Source: Corvus cornix cornix
Lineage: Eukaryota > Chordata > Aves > Passeriformes > Corvidae
Assembly: GCF_000738735.6 (NCBI RefSeq)
Contig: NC_046332.1
Location: 44,612,046 to 44,676,045, forward strand
Direction of reading: 5' to 3'
DNA length: 64,000 bases
Below are positions 1-9,305 of the stretch, piece by piece. Every line of letters begins with the position of its first letter. The stretch's first letter is position 1. The notes under the pieces were generated by a model. That model did no database searches. It saw only the letters and a list, made by a program, of their open reading frames with translations, and was not told where the DNA came from. The position numbers and the translations under genes were made by a program.

Positions 1-348
1 GGAAAAGTCTGATTGTTCTGGGATACGTAACAGTGAGATGCTTTCCAGTCATCTTCATGAAAACAAAAGCTCCATGTAAGGTGTAGCAAAGGAAGACCTA
101 TAACTGCACAAGCCAGGCATCTGTTAGGAGGAAGACTCAAAAAGAGAGACACAGGACATGCAGAATCCTAAGAGGAATTATGCCTGCTATCCTTCTGTCA
201 TGGTGTTATGCTATTTTTTTTCTGACACTGCAGACAGAAATATGAAATAAAAATATTGGTGTTTGAAACACATTGATTGCTGCCACAAGTCTGGCAGAAA
301 TCTGAGCTGAAGAAAACAAATTTAAAATGCAGAGTTCAAATAGTTCAC

Positions 349-639
349 TGTTACAGCGGGGATTACTGTAACATGCATATATCAAACCAGGAGTCCCGTG
401 GAGAAGAAGTATATATGGACAGATTCGTGGTAGATGTTTCAGAGATGTTTATTTCTCCAGCCACATGGCCGGGGCTCTGCTGAGGAACTGCTCAATCACG
501 GGACCCGAGGGTCCTTGCCCACGCAGGGGAACACAAACCAAGCAATGGGGAATGAGGCTGACCAGGGGCAGGGAAACCCCGTGCCTCCCCCCCAGGGGCC
601 CTCTCCCAGGGCTCCATGGCAGGGGGGGAGACCCCAACA
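349..639 (-). repeat. 3' LTR of the cold-shock element
   Basis: This is the downstream LTR on the minus strand, the same 291-bp length as its partner. It carries the minus-strand AATAAA at about 447-452. It is preceded on the minus strand by an imperfect purine-rich stretch (about 640-657) where a polypurine tract would be expected. Confidence 0.93.
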
Positions 640-855
640 TCTCACCCGTTTTATTTTAATAAAAGGAGAATGAAAACAACTGGATAAACATAGCAAGAAC
701 AGTTTCAAGACAAAACAAGCCACCCTCCTGAGTCTTTAAATGTCCAATCAGATTCTGTGGAACATCTTAGGGCTGACAGAAGGGAGACAGAACTCTGAGC
801 ATGCTTTGTGGGGAAACTGAGGCAGGAGAGGGTTTAATTTCTTCCCTCCCCCTTT
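640..855 (-). other. 3' untranslated segment between cold-shock ORF and 3' LTR
   Basis: About 215 bp with no open frame. On the minus strand it starts with a purine run just after the stop codon and ends with an AATAAA-containing A/T-rich stretch (about 648-665) immediately before the LTR. That stretch may be the remains of the captured mRNA's own 3' UTR. Confidence 0.4.
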
Positions 856-1716
856 TCATCCTCCCCTCGGCATCGGAGAGGAATTGTAGGGAAATGGAAT
901 TGTATAGGGAAGCCATGGGGTGAAAAACGGATTAGGAATAAACTGGGGATAGGGTAAACTTAGGAAGGGATTCATATTGGGTATAGGGTAAAAGGGGAAA
1001 GTAGGCTGTGGGTAGGGAAGTTGCTGGGATGGATATTGTTTATAATTTTGTGCATAATGGCTGCCTTTGACTGGAATACCTCCAGGCCCAGTAACATTTG
1101 CTGCTTGTAAGCCCTTCTTTCCTTGTACTATATCAAATTGTACAACTTCCCCATCTCCTACACTTTGCAGGTAATTTTTAGGGTTATTCCTTTTAATGGC
1201 AGTTCTATGGATGAATAGATCTTCCCCTGTATCATCTCGTGTTATAAATCCATAGTTGTTTTTTACATTGTACCATTTCACAATTCCTGTGACTTTCGTG
1301 GCTATGACTCCTCCTATCACATGCTTGCGTGTTTGTCGTGGGTGCTGGTCCTGCGTGGCCGCCGCCTCGCTGACTCCGACGTCTCGGCCGGGCCCCCGCG
1401 CTGCGGCTGCTCCGCGCTCTCCGAGCGGCGCTGCTCCGACGCGTGTCTGGGCTCTGCGCGGCCCCACGCTGCCATCGCCGCTGGCTCCGTGCCCTGTGAG
1501 CGGTTCCGCTCCGCAAACTCCACGCTGCTTTGAGAGCGGCCCCGTTTCGGCTCGGCGCTGCGCTGCGCGGCTTCTCGTGTCGCTGTGGAAACCGCCGCTT
1601 CTCCCTCCGCAGGGCTCTCCGAGCCAGTAGCTCAGAGTGGCCTGCCACGCCGATGCCCGGTTCCTGGCTGCTCGTGGCCCACGGCACCCGCGGCGCCTGC
1701 GGCATCGCTCCCTCAC
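856..1716 (-). CDS. cold-shock-domain (Y-box-like) protein captured in an LTR element
   Basis: An 861-bp open frame encodes a nucleic-acid-binding cold-shock domain at about residues 138-213 (nt 1078-1305). Its two RNA-binding motifs are visible as NNYGFITRDD and EDLFIHRTAI, followed by SVGDGE and NVTGPGG, all hallmarks of vertebrate Y-box proteins (YBX1/2/3), which bind and package mRNA. The domain spans several exons in cellular genes but is uninterrupted here, so it came through RNA. Residues 1-130 are Arg/Ala/Gly-rich and CpG-rich. The last 65 residues are unusual: 18 Pro and about 15 aromatic residues, without the basic clusters of cellular Y-box tails. The start is unclear: there is no ATG upstream of the domain in this frame, only GTG right after an in-frame TGA (1717-1719). 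An ATG at 1720 lies one frame off. Expression would need frameshifting, splicing, or a non-ATG start, or the gene may have an N-terminal break. Confidence 0.7.
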   Translation of the reverse strand: MRERCRRRRGCRGPRAARNRASAWQATLSYWLGEPCGGRSGGFHSDTRSRAAQRRAETGPLSKQRGVCGAEPLTGHGASGDGSVGPRRAQTRVGAAPLGERGAAAARGPGRDVGVSEAAATQDQHPRQTRKHVIGGVIATKVTGIVKWYNVKNNYGFITRDDTGEDLFIHRTAIKRNNPKNYLQSVGDGEVVQFDIVQGKKGLQAANVTGPGGIPVKGSHYAQNYKQYPSQQLPYPQPTFPFYPIPNMNPFLSLPYPQFIPNPFFTPWLPYTIPFPYNSSPMPRGG

Positions 1717-1870
1717 TCATGGTTGCGTGGCCGGGGACCCCGAGACAGGGATGGGGTCCGCGATAAGGCGCGCGCTCCCGAGGGGGCCGGGCGCATCCAG
1801 CGCAGGCACCTCTGCCGGCACGGCTGCAGTCATGTGCTCCTGGGATGGCGGCCGCGCGGCCTCGGCCACG
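1340..1870. other. CpG-rich block inside the LTR element
   Basis: This stretch has very high GC and many CpG dinucleotides, unlike the LTRs and the AT-rich flanks. It covers the region upstream of the cold-shock domain. It looks like the CpG-island first exon of a cellular gene carried in the captured transcript. Confidence 0.6.
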
Positions 1871-2225
1871 GGAGAAGTAGGATCCTCTGCTTTAGGGGTA
1901 ATGGGACCATACAAATGCTCCTCAAGAGCTTCCCTGATTATAAGGTATGCACAGAAAGCTTCTCTTTGATCCCTTACTTATCCCATATCTCGTCCCAGAA
2001 ACACCCCTCACAGGATACAGGAGGTTCGATATCAAAAAGTAAGTCTCGAGAAATATAGGAGAACCTTTTGAAAAGCCAGATGAAAAAATGTTCTAGATCT
2101 CCCGGTTGCATTACTTTTTTGTTTTGGTCTTCAAGGATTCCTTTTACTTCTAGATACATTTTTTTTCTGTGGCTCAGAGAGCCCCATTTCCCACGATTCT
2201 TCCATAGTCCAGAGAGAATATCCAA
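1717..2225 (-). pseudogene. gag matrix-like remnant, frameshifted
   Basis: The minus-strand frame 2225-1974 starts with ATG about 90 bp inside the 5' LTR, where gag belongs. Its spacing of Leu, Phe and Trp residues (ending FWDEIWD) resembles the N-terminal matrix domain of beta-type retroviral Gag. It ends at a TAA at 1974-1976. A second frame, offset by one base, is open from about 1977 to a TGA at 1717-1719 and is rich in Pro and Ala, like a Gag linker. The junction also contains the splice-donor-like AA|GTAAGG. The break may therefore be a decay indel or a real donor. No capsid or nucleocapsid follows. Assignment rests on position and general pattern only, as no alignment could be run. Confidence 0.5.
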
Positions 2226-2289
2226 ACCAAGATGAGAAGAGAGAGGTCTAGAGTGGTTATTTTACTCACAAATTTTCTCAGGGATCGGT

Positions 2290-2312
2290 GTCGGCCCACA
2301 TTCTACACCAGT
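2290..2312 (-). other. primer-binding-site-like sequence
   Basis: Two bases inside the 5' LTR, the minus strand reads TGGTGTAGAATGTGGGCC. By eye 12 of 18 positions match a lysine-tRNA primer-binding site, allowing for decay. The position and the leading TGG fit; the tRNA identity is uncertain. Confidence 0.45.
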
Positions 2313-2603
2313 TGTTGCAGCGGGGATTACTGTAACATGCATATATCAAACCAGGAGTCCCGTGGAGAAGAAGTATACATGGACAGATTCGTGGTAGATG
2401 TTTCAGAGATGTTTATTTCTCCAGCCGCATGGCCGGGGCTGTACTCAGGAGCTCCACAGTCACGGGACCCGAGGGTCCTTGGCCACACAGGGAAACACAA
2501 ACCAACCAACGGGGAATGAGGCTGACCAGGGGCAGGGAAACCCCGTGCCTCCTGCCCAGGGCCCCTCTCCCAGGGCTCCATGGCAGGGGAGGAGACCCCG
2601 ACA
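2313..2603 (-). repeat. 5' LTR of the cold-shock element
   Basis: The LTR has TG...CA ends on both strands and is 291 bp, aligning to the other LTR (349-639) with no gaps. I count 20 substitutions, about 6.9 percent. AATAAA on the minus strand lies at about 2411-2416. On the minus strand this copy precedes the internal region, so it would supply the promoter. Confidence 0.93.
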
Positions 2604-2609
2604 GTTCAC

Positions 2610-5600
2610 TGCTGAGTTAGTGAGCTAAATCTACTCATACAGAAGTTGAGGAAAGATTGTGTTGGAGCAAGGAAGAAGATGGCCAGTAGCTGAGCAGCTG
2701 GGCCAGGAGAGGTGAATAGAGAGCACAGAAGGGTACAGCAGCAAAGGCAGAACAGGCATTTAAGATTTTTGCCTTTCTAGTAGCAGTCACTCAGGAAAAC
2801 ACAGCCAGAGGCTGTGGTTTGAAACTGCAGCATGTGTAGCAGCAAATAACTTCATGCTGCTATTCCCTCCACCCCTTCCGCTCACTCCCTGCTGCTTTTC
2901 TTGCCCAACACCATGGCCTACTGCCCCACAGTCTTGTCAGTGTGGAAGTTCATATGGCCTCCCTGTAAGGCAGGTCAAGGAATTAATCCATCTGAAAAAC
3001 AATCCAGCAAAGCAAAACATCTGTTTCTTCATCAGCTAAAACAGTGGGCCAGTCCAGTGCTGAGCACAGCTGTGCAAACAACTGAGCTGGCACAGTGCAG
3101 GTCCTGGAGTGCAGGCACCGTGTTGAGTGGGAGAGAGACACAGACAGGATAAGAATGAGCAGGAAGGAATGACATCAGTATTAATGCCCTAAACTAGTAT
3201 TGCCAGTGGGCAATTGGTTGTGCCAAACCACAACCAAGGCTTCTAAACAAGGATGTTGTTTTTCATTGTGTTCAGGATAAGAGCAAATATGGTACGTTTT
3301 ACCAGGAATATACCTGGGTGTCATGTATGATGAATTTGTAAAGGTCTCAAATAATTACTGCCTTCCACAGAAAGGAACAGCAATAGGCATCTTGCTTTGA
3401 AATAGAAATTAGAAATTTCTCTACAAAATTCAAACTGCTGCACGAGGTCTTTGGAATTGAAGAAATCAGTAGCAAGAAATGGCATGCCATTGGTGGGAAA
3501 TAATCTCATGGCTGCAGACCAGGCTTCAGTGAACGTCACCAATGTTTGCACATATAGTGAAATGGGCAGCAAAACTGAACAGCGTTCTGGGTTTCCATCT
3601 TCCTCCTGCTGGGATGGATGCCTGTTTTGTGATACACACAACCAAGGCATAAGGAGCTTTTTACTAACTGTGCTGAGGAGAAAAAAAAAAATTCCATCAC
3701 CAATTTCACGTATATAAATTGGAATTTTATTTACTCACAATGCCACCTCATATACTTAGTTAGGTGGAATATACTGCAGCACACAAATGTCTTATTACAA
3801 TTGCTAAAAGCACAAAGGGATCACATTGACAGAGATCGTGCTGGACAAACCCTGCACTGGCAAATAGACTTTTGGGTGCTAACAAGACTGAAAACTTAAT
3901 TTCAAACATCCTGGTTTTGACAAACCTTTAATGGGTACCACTATGATGTTTTTTCAGTCAATCATGTTATTGTCTCATGTTCCACCGATGATCTTCCACA
4001 AACTCCAGCTCTTCTTTACAAAACTGTTCTTTGCTTCAGAACAGGTCTCCATATGACAGTTTGCAAATGCTTAATGTTTCACAATAGAAGCACTTAGACC
4101 TTCCTACCTTCTGAAACTGCTATTGTTAAACCATTTCTCTTGGTGATAAAGATCTTATTGAATCCTAAGCTTATCTTCCCATGTACCTGCAGCTCCTCCC
4201 AGCTGCATATCGTTTATCCCATTTGGTGGATCCTGATGCTCTGACAATGAGTCCTTAATAACTATTTTACTGCAATACACAAAAGCTTCTATCATGGCAT
4301 AGGCAGAAATTATGCCTGACAAATCCATGTTGCAATGTCTCATTCAGTCTTCTATCAGATAATAATGAGGGACTGATGTAGTCAGTTTGCTGCTTGCTCT
4401 GTGTCTGTGTGCATGTATGCGGGCAAGGGAATAGACTGGTTTTGTTTATCTGTGCTGGGCAGATTGTGGAAGCTGTTTAAACTGTATATTAAACACTCAG
4501 TCCTTGGAAAGGATGCAATACCTCGGGCAGGGACATGACTAACTGTAAGCAGACATTACACTAATGATGCAACATACAATAGGTTTGAAATCTTTACCAC
4601 ACAATAATTATATTTTTTCTGGCACCTGTTGCAATGATCTTAACAAACAATGCTTGATTAAACTGTTCTGATCCCTGTGAACATGACACAGTTGTCACCT
4701 TTATCTTTCAATTGGGAAAACTCAGGAACAATGCGAGTCTGGGTTGATTCTGTGTACCAGGACTGCCATAATACTTTCAAATCAAGTATTGTGACAAAGG
4801 AAATGTTGATAGTTGGATACCAAACAGATAACAAGTTTTCCAATCATCACAACAGAAGTGCATCATTCCTCCTGCTAATGTGTGGATCGCTGAGTGGTGT
4901 GGGAGTTTTTATGTGTTGTCATAAAGATTGAACCTCCGTGGAAGATTATCTGCAGAACACTTTTAAACCAGATTCCATTATCTCGACTTACACAGTTTTA
5001 AGCCTGCTACTGTCCTTCCTAGCTGACATGTCTAAATTGCCATAATAGCTGTGACAACAGCATAAGCAAGTAAACCTGCCCAGCACAGCTTGTCCATCGA
5101 AAAATGCCAGCTGCTTCAGACCAGTGTGTCTGCACCACACACTGCAGTATTCCTTTTCCTGGGGACTGTGCCAGGCTAAGAGCGAAATGCTGGTTCTTAG
5201 CAGCACACAGAATATATGCTGCTGTTCAAAACATTCATCTACAACATGCAGTAATTCGTGGCTCAACTCTGCAAGTTCTCTCAGTTCACTGAAAACATAC
5301 TTCCCTAAACTGTATATCATACTGATGCTGTATCACTCCTCTACCACAAAGACTTATGCAAGCATCTGTCTACCTGGTGGTATTCTTGTAGAGAATATTT
5401 TTTAGTAAATAGCTAATTCAAATACAATGGATTTGGCTATTCACATACATAGAGCAGATAGATGTGAAATAATCTCTGAGTTAGTGGCAGTGATTAAATT
5501 TTTTCCTCAGAAAAAGGGAGAAGTGCAATGATGTGACCAATTCTGACATTTAAATCTGTCGTAGGATGGGGGACCAACCATAGCAAGAGCACAGAATGTT

Positions 5601-7900
5601 CTCAGAGGTGGAGAGTCTGAGACGTGACTAGTTTCCTCATCTGGGCCTTCCAAATTAAAGATCAATGCATTTCCAAATCTAGGTTATAAAGACTTTCTTT
5701 TGGTGGCTAGGAAACTTTATTTAGAAAATACCCAGGTCAAAGCCAGCTTTACAGAAGAGAAATATACTCTGTAAGAGAAAACAGCAGTGACAAGCTAGGT
5801 TGGTCAGATGGGGACAAAAGTGTAGGTACCTTCTGAACTGTCTTGAAAGTCATTACCATTAGTCTTAGCTCATTAAGCTTCAAATAGTTACCATTACTCT
5901 TGCCACTGCCTCCAAACAGGTTCAAATGACTGTGTAGATAATAAGATGTTGAAAAATGAACCTGTAATTAGCTGTCAGGGTAGTGGCTGTCCTGAACATC
6001 AGAACAGGTGACCAAAAATACAGTGCAAATCTTCGTGATTTTTTTGCATGGTAAAACCCATTAGCCTAATTTTCAGGTGAGGAAATTATAATTAGGGAAA
6101 AAAACAGATTAATTTTCACCAAGTTTAGTTTCTATCAAAGTGATCTTAGCTGTTGCTTACTGCTGCAGTACACCTTTTACAAAATAAAGCAGCTTTTAAC
6201 AGTTGCTATTTTGAATTGAACCTCCATAGTACAGGAATGCTCTTCTACGTATCAACCATATAATTTCTTTAATATTTGTCCTATCAGATACAACTTAGTA
6301 CATTGGCTCATAATACCTGTAAACAACCAAAGGATATTTTTATTTTTATCTAAGAAAACCTTTAATAAAGGTACTTCTATATCCAGAAGTCATAAATACA
6401 GAAGATTTATACTTCCGATTTTTCTTTTCTCCCAAGGTAGTTAGGATTTTTTCTGTGTCTGGGTCCATGACTTACTAATGAAGCTTGCTTCCCTTCACCT
6501 CCTTCCTCTTCTGACAAACATTTGTCATTTTGGTTTCAAGGTTTTAGATGGAAGTTTAACCTGATTGAGTCAATGGTGGTTTTTCCTGGCAATTTCAGTC
6601 AAGGAATAATTTCAGACAGTCCCATTCTTACACTTCCCAGTTCTGATACCACATTATTAGACACTTTACATCCTGGCTACACTAGACACTGAACAATGAG
6701 GAATCAGCCTCTTTTACAGTCATGACCTCAGATTTGCTGCTTAAGTTTTCAACATGCTTTGCAATCTTTATTCTGAGGAAAGCCTAGGAACCAAGTACCA
6801 GAAATGCAGACACTACTAGTGCATTTCAGGAAAGAACACACACAATTTCAACACAGCAATATATTTTAATCTGTATGAAATCAATCAGTAGAAGGTCAGC
6901 TAAGCAGTGTAGCACATGTAGAAATAGGTGCAATTCCCATGTTCCTACAAAGTATCTGATTTTTTTTTCGCATGCAAAGCAGCTATTCAGTCAAATTAAA
7001 TATACACAGAAAACAAATCTCAGAGCTATTATTGCCTGATGTTGCAGTCCTGGACCAAAGCCCTCACTAGGCTACATCCAAAAACTTTCCCCAGTTCTAT
7101 CTTTTTTGCCTGTCTGATAATCTGGTTGTCAAACTGCTAGTTAAAGATAACTTCATAGTGTGCGTGTTAACAGTTTTGGTGTCTCATTCCAAGTTCCAGC
7201 TAAATTCAGAGGTAGGTGGGGAAAACAAACTCTTTCCCTATGGAGCCGGTATCACTGGCCTTTTCCAGCTGCAAGGCTGTCTTAAGTAGCGTATTTGATT
7301 TCAAGTAAAGCACATATGTGACCTTCCACTAGGAGCCCAGGAAACCTCAGGATAACAGGCAGTGTAACCAATTGAAACAACAACCTGCAGCAGAAGGCTA
7401 AAATCCTTACCCTACCCTTGGCTGTTAAGGATAGTATTGGTGCAGACATTTTCCATTATAGTAAACAGATTTTCATTAGACACATTAGGTAACACACAGC
7501 ACATACAAGTAATACAGAAAACAGACACAAGAGTGCTTTAATTATAATTTCAGAAAAAAAAAAATAAAATTCTTGTTACAAAAGAAATGTAATACTAGAG
7601 CACTGGGACTAGTTTGTTCTCTTTGTACTTGTACATGAAACAATGCAGGATCTGTGTTAAGCACAAACCTGATATGTGCCAAACTGTGTTCTTTGGAGTT
7701 GAATCGAGGTTGTTTTCACAGCCTAAGTTTCCAGTCCAGCTCATTATGAATGATGGTCTATCTTTTTGTTCATGGTTCTGAGGATGGTGTTGTTTTTATG
7801 GTTTTCTTGCTTCCCTCTTAGATGACAGATTTCCATCTGCAGTCAAGTTGTAACACTGGATGTAGCTCACAAGCAATGGAAGCCTGTTTATGTTCCACTT
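2610..7900. other. intergenic, no gene recognised
   Basis: This is AT-rich unique-looking DNA. The longest open frames are about 110 codons and lack recognisable domains or splice-site support. GJA3, expected on this side of GJB2, was looked for and not seen. The lower part may overlap the distal 3' UTR of GJB2. Confidence 0.6.
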
Positions 7901-7945
7901 TCAGTGCACAGTGAAGGGTCATGGGTCTTAATTCATGCAGCTTTG

Positions 7946-9305
7946 TTTATTCCAACAGTGACAAAATTAAATATACAGTAAAAGATGAATACAAATTGAG
8001 AAGCTGAGAAGCTGGGGAAAAGCCGCTTATTAAAGCTAAGGAGGAGAAACAGCTTTCTAGAAGTGAGTTCAATGGGAGCACAGCAATGTGAACTTTGTGG
8101 GTCCCTTTGCTATTTTAGCTCTGCAAGCTGTGTGTAATTCCTGCTAGACCAACTCTAAGAAAAGGAATGGTGATTTAATCTCACAATGTGGAATGTCGGA
8201 AAGACCGGGAGTGGTTTGCTCAATTCATTTGAAAGGTACCTTAGATAGGGAGAAGGTTTTATGAAGAAAAGCTGTGCAGGCTAGGCAGAATAAAAGGAGC
8301 AATGGAAGGAGCACTGGCTATTACGCTGTAAGTTGAAGCACTTCTTTTGGATAACCAACAGAACAAAAAAAGGCGCTTTTTTCTTGGTTTTTACTGAAAA
8401 AAGGAAGTTTTAAAAGTGTACAGAAGAGTGAGGCACAGTTAGGTGGTAAAAAGTCTCTTCATCAGATAAAGTCTGCTGTACTGAGATTCTTAACAAAGTA
8501 TTGGGGGAGAACAAGAGAAGGAGGAAGACAATTGCACTGCCTCCACCTTCCCAGAGGTGACATTCCTTTTTTTCATCTGATCAAGAGAATGAAAAATGAA
8601 CTTCATTCCTCCCACTGCTGCAGTCTCTGTGACTATGGAGAGGCAGCAGTGACCTAATGGCATTCACAGGCAATTGAAACTGGCCACCCCCAACCCTTAA
8701 GGAAATGCTTCTCAGTGCAGGCAAGAAGATGAGAAACAAAAAAAGATGCTGGTGCCCAGCAAAGCTGATAGCATGCATTGCCAGAATATCTGTGTTCCTA
8801 CACCATCTCCTTGCTCTCCAGATTACTTAGAGAGGACACCTACTACAAACACAATCACCTCCCTGTCTTCTTCCTTTCAAAAGCTGTAATATGCCGCAAA
8901 AATCCTTTACCCCACTTTTAAACCAAAAACTTTTGTTACTGGCTTGCATCTGAGCCAACAGTGTGTTTGTGATTCCTGGATCTCCTTTGGGCACTAGAGC
9001 CTTCTCTGGTCCTTTCCACTCCCACTTTTTGAAGTGACAACAGGATCCCAGCAGTAGGCATACTTGAAGAAGCTAGTGCCAGAAGGCTGCTCTCTGTAAT
9101 TGTGGATGCAGGAATATTGAATTAGCTTATGATCTTTAAAACCTGCCTCTGCATCAGCTTACCAGAGAGGCTATCATTTTTAAAACACAAATGAACATTC
9201 ATATTTTTATCCTTTTTCTTGAGTGTGAAAATATTGTTTATTGTTTTCTTACACCTAAGAAAGTTTAAGGGAAATGGGGAGCCAGTAAATCCTGAAACTG
9301 GGGAA
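7946..9305 (-). other. GJB2: probable GJB2 3' UTR
   Basis: Downstream of the GJB2 stop on the minus strand there is no other gene. AATAAA on the minus strand occurs at 9237-9242, only about 65 bp after the stop, and again at 7946-7951, about 1.36 kb downstream. Mammalian GJB2 has a 3' UTR of roughly 1.4 kb, which favours the distal signal; the proximal one could give a short transcript. The extent is inferred. Confidence 0.4.

Larger units (their letters stand above)
349..2603 (-). mobile_element. LTR retrovirus-like element carrying a cold-shock-domain ORF
   Basis: This is a complete 2255-bp insertion bounded by two 291-bp LTRs and flanked by the 6-bp target duplication GTTCAC at 343-348 and 2604-2609. 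Six-base duplications are typical of alpha/beta-type (class II) avian retroviruses. Minus orientation is shown by AATAAA in the LTRs, a TGG-initiated primer-binding-site-like stretch just inside the right-hand LTR (about 2293-2310), a Gag-matrix-like frame next to it, and the cold-shock ORF further downstream. No protease, reverse transcriptase, integrase or envelope is visible, so the element cannot be autonomous and must have moved with helper proteins. The interior is only 1673 bp. Most of it is a Y-box-like sequence, partly CpG-rich, that looks like a captured cellular mRNA. The LTR structure is very secure; the capture interpretation is an inference. Confidence 0.93.

Noticed and set aside
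1232..1720. 162-codon ATG-started minus-strand frame as the true start of the cold-shock protein
   Set aside because: It begins plausibly but loses the frame before the domain and ends inside it in the wrong frame. It is kept only as a possible upstream start before a frameshift.
1..9000. GJA3
   Set aside because: Expected beyond GJB2 from human synteny. No third connexin reading frame is present in the window.
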